From Collybiopsis luxurians FD-317 M1 (lineage: Eukaryota > Basidiomycota > Agaricomycetes > Agaricales > Omphalotaceae), in contig KN834764.1 of NCBI GenBank assembly GCA_000827265.1, positions 579,218-621,956 of the forward strand: 42,739 nt of DNA. Direction: 5' to 3'. Within the stretch, counting starts at the first letter, position 1. Every line of letters starts with the position of its first letter. The notes beneath the pieces were generated by a model. The model saw nothing but the letters and a program-made list of their open reading frames with translations. It was not told the origin of the DNA and did no database searches. This document shows positions 1 to 10,763 of this stretch, piece by piece. A program made the translations under genes and the position numbers.

Positions 1-90
1 AGGTTACCTGAGGTTCACCCAGGTTGCACAGGTCACCTAGGTCACCCAGGTCCCTCAGGTTGCTCCAGGTTGCCTCCTAGGTAACCTGAG
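1..90. repeat. Degenerate AGGT-word array
   Basis: About nine AGGT words occur in 90 bases, spaced roughly 8-13 bases apart and mostly followed by TT, TC or CA. AGGTTACCT at the left edge is the reverse complement of AGGTAACCT at 79-87, so the block is also a loose inverted repeat. It contains no CpG. The window begins inside or at the edge of the array, so its true length is unknown. It could be the end of a mobile element or a simple satellite; nothing in the sequence decides between them. Confidence 0.55.
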
Positions 91-184
91 GCTAAGACCA
101 TTTTTCCTGATGTCCTGGAACAACAGGCCTAGCATGGTGACTGAAAGACCAGATGATCATTGCATATATCTGCTGCAATACATC

Positions 185-390
185 AATACAGTGAATGAAG
201 CACTAGCTCACTGTATAGAGGTCCTACATGACATAAATGCAGTGGCTGAAGTACCTGCTCACTGTATCTTTATCCTGTAGTCCAGAAATGCAGTGACTAA
301 AGACTTTGCACCTCAATCAATTTCTGGTAGTTCATAAATGCCCTGACAATAGATTTGTTGGGCTGTGTTTTTTCTTAGTGCAGAATATGT
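185..390. repeat. Imperfect 51-bp tandem repeat, about four units
   Basis: Units begin at about 185, 236, 287 and 337, each with a variant of AATGCAGTGACTGAAG followed by a pyrimidine-richer half containing CTCACTGTAT or a decayed form. The step is 51, 51 and 50 bases. A fifth, weaker unit may start near 395. The units are diverged and carry no CpG. An open frame of 114 codons (306-650) overlaps the last units, but it resembles nothing I know and I do not call it a gene. Confidence 0.5.
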
Positions 391-650
391 GTGCAATGAG
401 TGACCTCTCAGGTCACTGCATCTTTGACCTGGAGAACATGGATACAGCCCTCTCTTTCAGGTACTGCTTGAAATTCCCTAGCTACAAGGACTGGATAGTT
501 GGCTTAGCTCACAGGACAAAGATACAATGTTCATTTGCTGCATATCTGTTCTATAGGGTTAAATGCAATAGTGAGCCAGGCAGTTACGAAATTGAAGCGG
601 GCTCCCTGAATTTTGACATACATAATATACATGCTGTAACTTCAAAGTAG

Positions 651-1412
651 CTCCTTGTATCTTTGTCCCATGGCATGTATATTCAGTGAATATCAGCCGC
701 GAGAATCTGAAATATTGCTTCGATGTTTGCGCGGTCTCCGTTATACAGTATTAGTGTCCTTTCTTCGTCATACCGCTTTACAGATTAGCATGCTTGCAAA
801 TAAGTGAGTGGTTCTTTGCGAGGGTGCAGTACATTCGGTTCATCAATCTGTCGGAATTCAAATTGTACCTCAGCATACACACCGAGGCGCGGGAGCAGGT
901 TCCAGTTATAAGTGAAAACACTCCTCCAAAAAAAATATGTGACGATATGACGATGACCGAAGCAGTAGAAGTTGGCGAACAGAATTGGTGATTGCAGTCC
1001 ACCTGAAATGAATAATCCACTGAGACGCAGAACTCATTGAATGCTAATGCTGCAGAAAAGAACTTAGAATAGCAGCTTGAATGTCGGCGAATGGGAAGGG
1101 GCTGTAGGCAGTAATGGGGCCGAAGAGCACAGGCACGGCATCTGTTCAAGTACTTTATAGTACGCATATATGGACAATCCATTCTCGTTATAACCAAGGA
1201 GACCTTTTCAAAAGGACCGTCTTTCTGACCTTATCGTGTATGTCATTTCCAGTACTCCCTTTCTTCTTTCATTTCCTTCCGGCTTCGTAATAATATACAT
1301 GAGTATAATGGAGTTCAAGGCTTCGTTACCAAAGGCCACTTTGCTATAAGGACGGACTAAATAGGCAGTGAGTAGACAAATAACTCTACGCATATACCGC
1401 TTCTTCCTGTAA
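651..1412. other. Intergenic, no gene recognised
   Basis: CpG dinucleotides reappear from about 585-700, marking the left edge of the gene-bearing block. Several short open frames exist on both strands, but none has recognisable motifs or plausible splice partners. The right end probably contains the 3' untranslated region of the LodB-like gene, which runs leftward and stops at 1413. Confidence 0.5.
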
Positions 1413-2922
1413 TTAATGTGATTTAAGCTCCCTCTGTTGCACCCGGAAATTGCCACCTCTCAACTTTGTATCGCCTATACCTTGTTCGTCCGTCGGGTCA
1501 AATCTTGAGACCGCATTGTAGTAATAAGATCGCCCCTCCTCATATTTAATACGGACATGCTCATATGCTTCTGAAATAGTACGCACAACTCCCTCTCCAT
1601 CAAGCTTTTGAGGGTTCACCGGTGGATTATCACGCCCATAGAAATAATTTGCCAGTAATGATCCAAGTAATGCGCCTGCTTTCAGTGCTGTGATTATGCC
1701 CTGCGAGGAAAGAGGATCAAATGCTAGGGCGGCGTCCCCAATGGCACACCATCCTCGACCAAGTCCTTGAGCATCGGAACACCCAGGAACTGCCGGTGCA
1801 GACTCCCAGGATGCGTAAGGACGCAAGACAGAAGATCCTGCAGCAGTGCACTGAGTAAATTTTGCGGTAGATGGCTCATATAGTGGCCAGGCTTCATCAC
1901 CCATAGCTTTTGTAATGTGTGTAGTCTCCTGGCGAACCATGTCCATGAAGCCTGTAACCTTTCGAGCAATCCTAGCGCTTGGGTCTGAGGGTGTGGTTGT
2001 ATACATAATAAGGCGTCTATCATGAGGAAGCCGAGCCGAATACCACCATCCTGATGGTGCGGATTCAATGAGAGTGCGTGAATCTGTGTCTTCCGTAGGT
2101 TTGCTCGAAGTCGCACTGTCCTGGTAATGGTCGATATCGGACTTGTGAAGGACAAGATAAAAGGAAAGCAGGTCAAGATGCTTATCCATTTTTGCTCCAA
2201 TCTGTGGGCGTTATTAGCATGTCAACAAATCACAAGAAAAAAAATCACTTTGGAAGCAACCACAGCTCGACGGCCAGTAGCATCCACCAGCCACTGTGCT
2301 CGGAAAGTCAGTATATTACCCTGCTCTGCCGATTCTACATCAACCTCCCAGTCTATCGATGCCTGGCCCAAATCAACATTGGTCCTGTCAATACGCCGAA
2401 CGGCAATGAACTTTCCCTTACAAAGCATGGAGTCGCATGCTTTCCGAAGGGTCTCATCAAAGAGTGCCCTGTCAAGGTGCCAGCCGGCACCGTAAGGGTT
2501 CATGAGTGAGTATGTCTCATGAAGATCTGGGCTCGCCCATGCGGATGCATTCCCGGTACACATCTCGTGTAGGCCATTAGCAGTATCTTGGGTGATTTGG
2601 GATAACAGGGTGGGGTGGAGCATCGAGAGTGTCGGTCGAGCAGCCGCTGGGAGTGATTCACCTATCTGTCTTAGAGGAGTGCGCATGAGAAGGCAGCACA
2701 GGTATTACATTTACCGGAACATACAACCTTGTACGCACTGCAGTCCGCGTTATCAACGACAAGGGCTCGAAGACACTTTTTGGTGTTTCTCTTTGCAATG
2801 GCAAGGGCGGTAGCGCATCCAGCAGGCCCAGCACCAATAATTATCACTATAGTATGATTTAACAACCAGTTTCAAGATGTGGATTCAAGCAGAAAGGATC
2901 CCTTACCATCATAGTCCTGCAT
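1413..2922 (-). CDS. LodB-like FAD-dependent oxidoreductase (tryptophan-halogenase superfamily)
   Basis: Four exons join in frame: 2922-2907, 2846-2728, 2665-2249 and 2201-1413, giving about 446 residues. The protein opens with MQDYDVIIIGAGPAG, a Rossmann FAD-binding motif (GxGxxG at 10-15). It continues with IGESLPAAA right after exon 2, GWHLDRALFD, LVDATGRRA at the end of exon 3, GWWYSARLP, and GDAALAFDPLSSQGI, the second flavin-contact motif. This order is that of LodB and related flavoproteins. LodB is needed in bacteria to build the tryptophan-derived quinone of the amino-acid oxidase LodA. I do not see the halogenase WxWxIP signature, so chlorination is less likely. The gene diverges from the ferritin-like gene and lies about 5.6 kb from the LodA-like gene, its expected substrate. 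The first exon is only 16 nt; an earlier reading from TTG at 2865 is rejected because it lacks an ATG. The exact C-terminus could change if a further small exon exists. Confidence 0.85.
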
Positions 2923-3089
2923 TGTTTGGGAACAGGCCTGCAAAAATGAAGTAGCGTACAAGAGGATGACCTTCTAAGATTATGAAAGCAGTCACCCCTG
3001 GACCCCGGACACTGACATACCGAAGATAACTATTAAGTTTCAAGTTATCACTGCCCCATGAACTTGTGTATTGCATATCAAGACATGTT

Positions 3090-3258
3090 CATGAGGTTTG
3101 AGAATATCCGCATCGTGCGGAGGCAGACATAGCAAAGATTGTAAACCGAAGGCTTGGACTTCGGAATCGTATGAAAATAGCCATGAGATTCGAGGGTTTC
3201 CTCATCGTGGGAGGCAAGGCAAATGGTAAATCTAGGGTTCGAACTCAGGAGAAGCATG
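3090..3258. repeat. Diverged two-unit repeat, possibly tRNA-derived
   Basis: Two copies in direct orientation begin at 3090 and 3182 with CATGAG, each followed by a segment containing GCATCGTG or TCATCGTG plus GGAGGCA. On the minus strand the second unit contains GAGTTCGAACCC, close to a polymerase III B-box (GGTTCGANNCC). This is compatible with a decayed tRNA-derived short element. No full tRNA cloverleaf can be folded by eye and no A-box is obvious, so the origin is only suggested. Confidence 0.35.
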
Positions 3259-3343
3259 TTTTGATATATCATTTAAGCGGCCTTGCATGTCGAGGAGGGG
3301 TACGTTTCCATTAGAATAATGTATGATATCGTGGAATAATCAG

Positions 3344-3358
3344 TATATATATATATAT
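3344..3358. repeat. TA dinucleotide microsatellite
   Basis: An uninterrupted TA run of 15 bases in the divergent intergenic region. It is likely to vary in length between strains. Confidence 0.8.
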
Positions 3359-3525
3359 CAATCCAAGGTTCGGAATTATCCCCAGAAAAAGGGTTGATAG
3401 AATGACTTGAGAATGACATTACCTACAGGCTGCCAAAGACTGATACGGGCAGACTAATCAGTTGTAGACATTGGGTATTATACAGATTCAGTTCACTTTA
3501 GGATGTTCAAAGGTGAAAAGAATCC

Positions 3526-3556
3526 GCTCGGGGGTTGCTCGGGGGTTGCTCGGGGG
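3526..3556. repeat. Three tandem copies of GCTCGGGGGTT
   Basis: An 11-base unit is repeated exactly at 3526 and 3537, with a partial third copy at 3548 (last bases GA instead of TT). It lies 0.6-0.7 kb upstream of both divergent genes. It may be replication slippage or a cluster of binding sites. Confidence 0.7.
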
Positions 3557-4225
3557 AGTCAAATGTCGAACCATGATACTTAAGAATAACGGTACCTGTA
3601 ATTCACTGAATGTGAATGTATGTGCCGTTCAGTACCAAAGAAATGACTTCAAGATTCACTCGCTCCAAGTATACCAACCGAATTATTGTGTTTAGCTTCT
3701 TAACTCCCTCAGGCGGTTTTTTTTTCGGTGCAAAAGCTGCCGCTTGCGTGAAAGTTTATTGGATGTAACTGTATTTGTGTACCTTTTATCAAGGAAAGGA
3801 ATTTTACGAGTAATCTGATCGGTCGAGAGACCAACACTGTTGTGGAAGGTACTTGGAGAGGAAATCAGATAACGTTAAGGGGGCCCCCACATGTGCGACG
3901 GTGTCTCGGGTCTACTTGTCTATACTTAAACGGGAATTCGTAAACAGCAACAACCACACATGTGGCGCTCATGTTGTTCTTAGATTCTTCTTCCATCAAC
4001 GCGAGGCTTCATACAGAAATTTGACAATGGCATCGAACTATACACACGAGAAAGACAGAATCGGTAAAAAGCATTGTAATATGCATTATAGGTTTATTTA
4101 CAAGTCGACTTTGTTATATGATTCATCGGAACCTGCCGATTGGTTTGTCAATGACTGCATATTTGAACGAATGAGTACCTCTTCCTGGCTTAGCCTTCCC
4201 CCTGTTCAAGCTCACTCTAACTAGT

Positions 4226-5638
4226 ATGCCCAGGAATTTTGACCCTGTAAAAACTATTCCGAATAGTGGTCAATGGTCCAAGGCTGACCTCATTGACCAT
4301 GTCAAGACGGTACCCATTTTCTCTCAATTCATGCTCTAATCAGCCATTAACCTAGTCCACAGGGAATGCAAATTGAACTGTCCACTCTGCCGCTCTACTT
4401 CTGTGCATATTATAGCATTAAGCCCGGTGACGGTTCTTCAAGTTGGCCTGCAACAGCTCGCCTGAGAATCCTCAGTACGTGTTTTGAAGATACATCTCAA
4501 TATCAGAGCTGACAATGGCATGCTTTCGTAGCCGTGGTTGAACAGGAGATGCTGCATCTTTCCCTAGTCGGAAACATGCTTCGCGCTCTCGACGGCATTC
4601 AGGTCTTATATAACCAGGATTTCATACCTCAATACCCTAGTAAGATTCTGTATAGCAAGATTCCCATGGAACTTAGGCCTGCAGACAAAAAGAATCTGGA
4701 TTGCTTCCTTAAGGTACAGTGCTAATTAATATATACTGGGAGTCCAATAATGATGCGAAGTAAGATTGAAGCGCCTTACATGCCACCGGTATCGCTAACG
4801 CCAGAGACGGGCACGTTATTCCGAGGTTCCTTCGCTCCTGAATACCATAGTATTGGCCAGTTTTACGACAAGATAAAAGAGGGTGAGTTGCATACTTTAC
4901 ACATGTACTCTAGCTCATGGTTTTATCTTCAGCTATTATAGAATTATGCGAAGATGACCCTAATCTTTTTACGAGCAACAAGGGGGAGCAATTCAACGAG
5001 GCCGAGTTTTTCAATAGTAAAATGACAGTCATCGTTGACGAGCAAACTGCGCTTGAGGCACTTAGCACAATTGTCGACCAGGGCGAGGGCAGTATCGGAG
5101 TACCCGACTCTCACTATTCCATTTTCGTTAATCTATATCAAAATTTGACGCAATGGGACTGCGTCAATTACATCGACGAGCCAAAGACGGAAAAATACAA
5201 AGCAAATCAAGTTGCATACAGGGTAACTTCATCACCAGGAGTGTGATCCAAAATTACTAATGCCACTGCCTGTTTGCTTAGTTGTCCCTGGCTGTCAATG
5301 CATCTTACTGCTACCTTCTGCAGACAATCGACACTTGCTGGAAGACCGAAGACCAATCCGAGCGTATTCACCTTGTACGCAAACTCCACAAGTTGATGAT
5401 TGAGATCCTCTCGCCTTGCGCATATATTTTGGTTAAGCAGATCATAGTGGACGGTGATGACAAAAAATATGCAGCTCCATGCTTTGAGTACTACCCTCTA
5501 GGGAAGTCTCCTTTACCGGCTGACCAGCTACTCGCTGCACTGAAAGACGAGCTGAAACAAGCTTATAATGATGCCGCAGGGGATAGTGATACGCAGAGTG
5601 CCATTCAGCAGATCTTGGATAGAATAGCAGCTATCTAG
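4226..5638 (+). CDS. Ferritin-like domain protein of the VioB/RebD (iminophenyl-pyruvate dimer synthase) family
   Basis: Six exons join in frame: 4226-4309, 4363-4474, 4532-4713, 4765-4882, 4933-5222 and 5282-5638, giving 380 residues. The N-terminal half matches the ferritin-like domain found in VioB and RebD: IELSTLPLYFCAYYSI (E33), VEQEMLHLSLVGNML (E71 and H74, an ExxH pair), then IVDQGEG (E217) and DSHYSIF (H226). These Glu and His residues are the expected metal ligands. VioB-type enzymes couple two imino acids made by an amino-acid oxidase, so a position between LodB-like and LodA-like genes makes biochemical sense. The protein is far shorter than bacterial VioB and corresponds mainly to the ferritin-like unit. 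No signal peptide or membrane segment is visible. The substrate is unknown. A peroxide-handling or metal-oxidase role is an alternative. Confidence 0.85.
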
Positions 5639-8478
5639 TCGGAAGAGTAATTGCTTGAGCTCTGAATATTCAGTACTGTACTTGTAATTGTATTCAAATT
5701 GGGTTCAATCTAAGATGACTTGAACGAATTGGTCAGCGCTCTACACCCATCGAGTAAACATTCATGGTAGGTAATTGTCTAATACCAAAAAAATGGGAAA
5801 AAATTTCGTAACACTTATTCTTGTAGGCTGTTAACACCGTGAGCTATTCCATCTCTCAGTATACTCAAAACTTGAAAAACCGGGATTATCTAAGGCATTA
5901 TCCCTCAAAATGTTAAATTTCAGATGGGCAACATTGATATTTCATCCCAGCGATGTATTGCCAGCTTGTGCTAGATCGCAGGACTCAAACTGAAATGCTA
6001 TTGATTGGAATATTGCATAAGCTACAAGAAATTGTTTACGACAGACTAAGCAGACAACTATAGGAACGTCGGAAAGCAAGCGCAAAGTCCACCACCAAGA
6101 TCAGCCCCTTCCTGTAATAATTGTAGGTACTGAAGAGCGAGTAAACACCACCCGATCACCCAGGAGCTGATATTAAACAACTAAACTGAGTATCCTGGAA
6201 GTAGGAGATTCAAATCACCCGACCTTGTCGGCCGGATTCATTGGAACCGATATATTGATTCTCAGGCATGTCGTTGAGCTTCGCGAATAGGAATGGGATG
6301 GAGAAAAACGAGGCGAATGCATCGCCGTATTAGGTCATCTGCTATTATGCCAATCGGCGCGTAACGTCGTAAGCTAATTCTGTGCATCATTAGGACAAAG
6401 GTATGGCCAATCAGGGCTTCTCCTGCCCTTGAAGAGTATGAGGCTGAAAATTATTTTAGCCAGATACTGCAGTGTCTCGCTGACGATTACCTGAAGGCCG
6501 ATGGTGCTCTGGACCAGGCGGCATAACTCTACACAGTTCGCAGCTGTGGGTGTTTTCCTTATGCCTCTGTCCATCCATTCACCCATTCATATTTGTTAGT
6601 CTTCACTCATATACGGTCTGTCCTCTATGACAGATCCGAAAACACCTACCCCGGAACCTGAACCTGATCTCTATTGAATGCAATATGTATTAAAGTAATA
6701 ACTTTATTTGGGATCAGCTTCTCCTAGCCTGTAGTAGTCAGTTAATAAGCTTCCATTCAAGTATGGCCAGTCCTTCCAAACTTCTATCAGTATGGTCCAT
6801 GTACTGTTATCGATTTGAATCTCATTCCTGACGTAGTGGCTTTGACTCCATGGCATTCTAACTTTCGAGGTTAAACGTGCAACAAAAACGACTTTGCATC
6901 TACATCTGAATTGATAACCGTGTGTGGCCTTTTTGACAATCGGAGCTGCTACAGGACTTGAAGGGTAAGTTTTCGGATCTTAACAGGACATGAGGCAAGC
7001 TTTATCGATATTGATATACGTAGACTTACATCACCTTATCGGATGACAGTCCTTGTGATGTAGGCTCGACAACTTCCTGGATATCTTCTGAACCGGCACT
7101 CTTTGTTGACGGAAGCCTTGCGATTCGATCGGTTGGCATATTCAAGGCGTCAGCCATGCCCTTGAATATGAATGCTGGGTAATTCTAGTTCCCATATCCT
7201 AAAGTTCGGGCTCTCTAACTCAGTGGTTCAAGATTCATCACTCAACAGCTTTTTCGAAGACGGAGTTTTGCAGATATGAAAATCAAAACTAGCTTACTAA
7301 CGAACAAGTGCTTGGAGCTCGCTTCCTATCGTGCTTTTTATCTGGGTCGAACTGGATCAACTGAAGAAAGCCTCCCGCCTTATAACTACCGAATTCTCAC
7401 AGAAAAGTTCGTTTACGAGCTACCTTGGAGCTTCCTGACTATTGTAATCGAATCTTGAACACAGGACACCGATTTGCCTTTGACTAATAACTCCTCATGC
7501 CATTTCCAGGGAGCTCAAGGCACTGATTTTGAAAAAAAACTGCTGATTTATCGGTCATAATTTGGTTGCTATTATAAGGTGTTAATTTCACAAAATTCAT
7601 GGGCCACTGTACGTGTAAAGTTGACCGCCTGTTGCTTTAGCCGAAAAACTCAACGCCTGGCAAATCTATGGTCAATACATCTTTGCAATAACTTCTCCAT
7701 TTCTGATTGAAACCATGAACTCCCAAGTGCATCGGATGTTTTCTTTTGACACATCGGACTCTTTGAGCTTCGGTCGTATTTGTACAATAAACTTCCATGG
7801 TATGAATATTAGAATTCGGAAGTCCATATGGGAATAGCTGTACTACACTCTCAAGATTTTCGATGTCAGACTCAGTGTTGCCGCGGCATCGCTGCAAGTC
7901 AACTCGATCGGGATTCAATATTCAGCTGCGACTTAACAGCTTCATGCAGCTTGAATTGAGGTCGGCCGAGCACTTCTCCAGTCAACTCAGGCTGGGGTCG
8001 TTTGCATCATGGAAATCTCCGGTAAACATTTCGGAAATAGGTGGCAGTATTACGAGAATGTTGCTAAGAACAATCTGGGATTGCGAGGAACCCTAGTGCC
8101 ACGATGTCGACTTGATCCAGATGCATGAAGCATGTATGCGAACTGTGAATTTTCGTTCTTAGTATCATGATTCCGCCGAGCGGGATTCTTCTAAGCTTTC
8201 ATTGTGTATATTTCTATATACCTACTTGGCCTTCTACAAGTATCACCAACCCCAAAATTTTAACTAGGCTACATGTGCAAAGCATGTGTATTCTTCCATT
8301 GAACTCGCGAAACTAAACCATTTATGCGCCGGCAACTCCCTCGAGACAGATTGATTCGCATACAGCGCATACTGAATGAGTGACTGGGGTCTCCTCTCCT
8401 CTGTAATGATATATTATACTTTGTTAGTCTTATCCCAGTCTGCCCAGGGAAGCACTTCCCATTAGTCTGACCATTACA
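5639..8478. other. 2.8-kb gap between ferritin-like and LodA-like genes
   Basis: I find no gene here that can be supported. Short frames such as 6374-6586 (-) and 7637-7918 (-) have no motifs and no convincing splice partners, and the latter begins with TTG. The base composition and CpG content look normal, so this is not the CpG-depleted repeat type seen at the window ends. It may hold a decayed gene or long regulatory DNA. The last 70 bases contain a plausible core promoter for the LodA-like gene. Confidence 0.5.
8411..8418 (+). promoter_or_regulatory. TATA-like element of the LodA-like gene
   Basis: ATATTATA lies 61-68 bases upstream of the ATG at 8479, a usual distance in filamentous fungi. 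A second TA-rich patch (8215-8220) is about 260 bases upstream and less likely to be the core element. Confidence 0.35.
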
Positions 8479-10763
8479 ATGTCGAGAACATTTGGCCTTC
8501 CGGACATCGGCTATGTCGAAATCTTTCCGCCAATTGGAATTGCTCGAGTCGGAGACGCGAAGGAAGAGAATGATTTTTACTTCGCACCCGAGGTACCTGG
8601 ACTGGACGATCCCCCTTCCGAGCATTTCCGTAGTAAAGCTGGAAAAGGCGACATTAAGCGTCAGGTTGATATTCCATTTCACTTCTCCATTTTCATTGTA
8701 AATACTAAAAAAGTTGCTCTCTAGGCGGTCAGATTCCGTGTCTATGCATATGATAAGAATGGGACAATTCTTGGTGAAATCAATAACTCAGCCAACCTTC
8801 AAGGGTATAAGTTATCTTGGACAGTCCACGTCGCAAACAAGAAAGCTGCTTACAATGTTTCCAGCGGTAATTTTTGAAATCTTGCTTGCAAGCTGGTACA
8901 AACTAATAGGACGTCCAAGGTCTATACCGAGATTTTCTGCCTCAACTTCGCAACCCTGATGTTGATCGAGTTGTATGTTCGAATTTCAATTTCCTTTTTT
9001 TCTCTCTGAAAGAATTCACAATCTACATAACCTGGTTTCTAGAATACAGATGGGGATACTCGCGACCCTTTTACCCTTAAATTCGAGAACCGCGCGAATC
9101 TCATTATTGACCCCGGAAAAAAAACAATCGAGCGTGGATCAGGACCTCCTGTCGTTCCACTTACGGGAGGATACTTTATAGGATCAACGGGCAAAAAAAG
9201 ACCAGTACAACTTGGCGAGTTACGCACAGACGAACAAGGCCGCCTGATCTTCTTAGGTAGTGACGGCCATTCATACTCAGTCAGTCCTCCAGAGGGAACT
9301 GATGTCGTACCTGAGATCATCTCTGAGTTCGATAGTGTGGATTGGTATGATAGTACATGTGATGGTTGGTTATATGTGGAAGTTACACATGCCGAAGTTC
9401 CTAAAGCCAAGTACGCTTTTGTCCCCAGATATTTTCTAAGCTAATTTGATTACACAGGATAACGTCATCAAAAGCCACCATAATTAGTTCAGTTCCAAAG
9501 TTTGCTTGGGGCTTGCGGCTACCGACATCTTTGTACGACATCATAGAAGATATATATCATCCTAAGCCGGACCCGAACCCAGCCACAAACTTCTACAAAG
9601 ATATTTGGCCTGTAATATTAGCAACATATAAGTTGTCTTGGGTGGATATAAATGCTTTCCAAGGCCATGGTGAGCACTCTAAGCGACTGTGACTGCCGAA
9701 CTTTGAAAAATTACACATGTGGACAGGAACTGGCGCCTATGGAAATTTCCAGTCAAGAGAGACCAAACTTTCTGACCCTTCATCAGCAAACGCCGGTCTG
9801 CGTGAATACATATTCAACCGGCTTCGCGAACCCAACTTCAGGAATGAAAACCAAGCAAAGACAGAATTTATGCCCCGACTATCTGGTGATAATGGTATGT
9901 ATCCTCCCTAATTTTGGGAACCTCAGTCTTTACATGCTTGCACAGGCGATGCCATTGAGCCGGGTGATGACAGCAACGTCACCGGGAAGCCTATAGAGCG
10001 CTTTGCGGCTCTTACTGAGCTCCAGTACAACCGTTTCAAGTGTTGGAAAGACGGCAATTTTGAGACAGGGAAGCCTTTTGATAAAACGACCATCGAGGAA
10101 TATCCCTTAGAGAATCAGCCATTGATGCTCACCGTTGCGATGCTTGAGACGACTGTTGGGAACCCGCTGTATCCCGGCATAGAGACGTACTGGATTGCAA
10201 AGCTCAAGGATGCTTATATTCTTGATAATGAAAGGAAACTTGACCCGCCATTCAGGATTGACCATCACAAAGTCCTTCCAGGATTCTTGACTCGCGGACT
10301 CAGTCTTCCATGGCAGAGCGATTTTGATCAGTGCAACACCCACTGGTAGGTATCCAGTTATGCCAATATTAGTGGAAGAATATGACTAAATTTTTGTGGT
10401 GTTGAATAGGTGGCCCGCTGCGCGTCCAGAGGATATTGTGCGTATAGCGGATGCCAGCGCGGAATATCCCAAGCCGCGTGTTAAGTGGGATAGAGGACTT
10501 CGCGATACACCCGACGGTTAGTATCAATTTACAGCAATGCATTGTGCACCCTTAGATGACATATGCTTATTGTAGATACTTTGGCCTCTTTCTTCCCTGG
10601 GAGTACTGATATGGTTAATCACTGGAACCAACTTGGCTTTGTGGTAAAGAAGAAAGATTCAGATCCCCCGGAATGGTATGAAGTAGAGCGGACACTTGGC
10701 GAGCCCCAGGGCGTGGGGGAAAAGAGGGGAGGGGTGCGTCTGCAGAGGTTCATACTATCTTGA
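8479..10763 (+). CDS. LodA-like quinoprotein amino-acid oxidase
   Basis: Nine exons join in frame: 8479-8664, 8725-8856, 8910-8972, 9043-9410, 9458-9669, 9727-9894, 9946-10345, 10410-10516 and 10576-10763, giving 607 residues. Family landmarks appear in order: IGYVEIFPPIGIARVGDA, IKRQAVRFRVYAYD, LRNPDVDRV, NLIIDPGKKTI, VQLGELRTDEQGRLIFLG, WYDSTCDGW, VGNPLYPGIE, GLSLPWQSDF, CNTHWWPAARPEDI and a C-terminal MVNHWNQLGFVV. Bacterial LodA oxidises L-lysine at the epsilon amine and its relative GoxA oxidises glycine, both releasing hydrogen peroxide through a cysteine tryptophylquinone cofactor. The quinone-forming tryptophan appears to be W499 (in LPWQ). The position I expect to be the partner cysteine, just before VGN-PxxPGIE, is T446; C409 and C506 are the nearest cysteines. 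A LodB-like gene nearby supports post-translational activation. Intron 2 uses an unusual GTTTCC donor, the only choice that keeps frame. Substrate cannot be inferred. Confidence 0.88.

Larger units (their letters stand above)
2923..4225. other. Divergent intergenic region between the LodB-like and ferritin-like genes
   Basis: This 1.3-kb stretch separates two oppositely transcribed genes and should hold both promoters. No clear TATA box sits close to either ATG. It contains a two-unit repeat (3090-3258), an AT dinucleotide run (3344-3358) and an 11-bp triplication (3526-3556), listed separately. An open frame of 123 codons at 3853-4224 ends just before the ferritin-like start; it shows no motif and is not called. 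Confidence 0.5.

Noticed and set aside
306..650. 114-codon frame in the left repeat region
   Set aside because: It overlaps decayed tandem repeats in CpG-free DNA and resembles no protein.
1413..2922. Reading the LodB-like gene as a tryptophan halogenase
   Set aside because: It belongs to the same flavoprotein superfamily, but WxWxIP is not visible and the motif set (GESLPAAA, GWWYSARLP, DPLSSQGI) plus a LodA partner fits LodB better.
3220..3260. A tRNA gene suggested by GAGTTCGAACCC
   Set aside because: No acceptor or anticodon stems can be paired around it; at most a tRNA-derived repeat.
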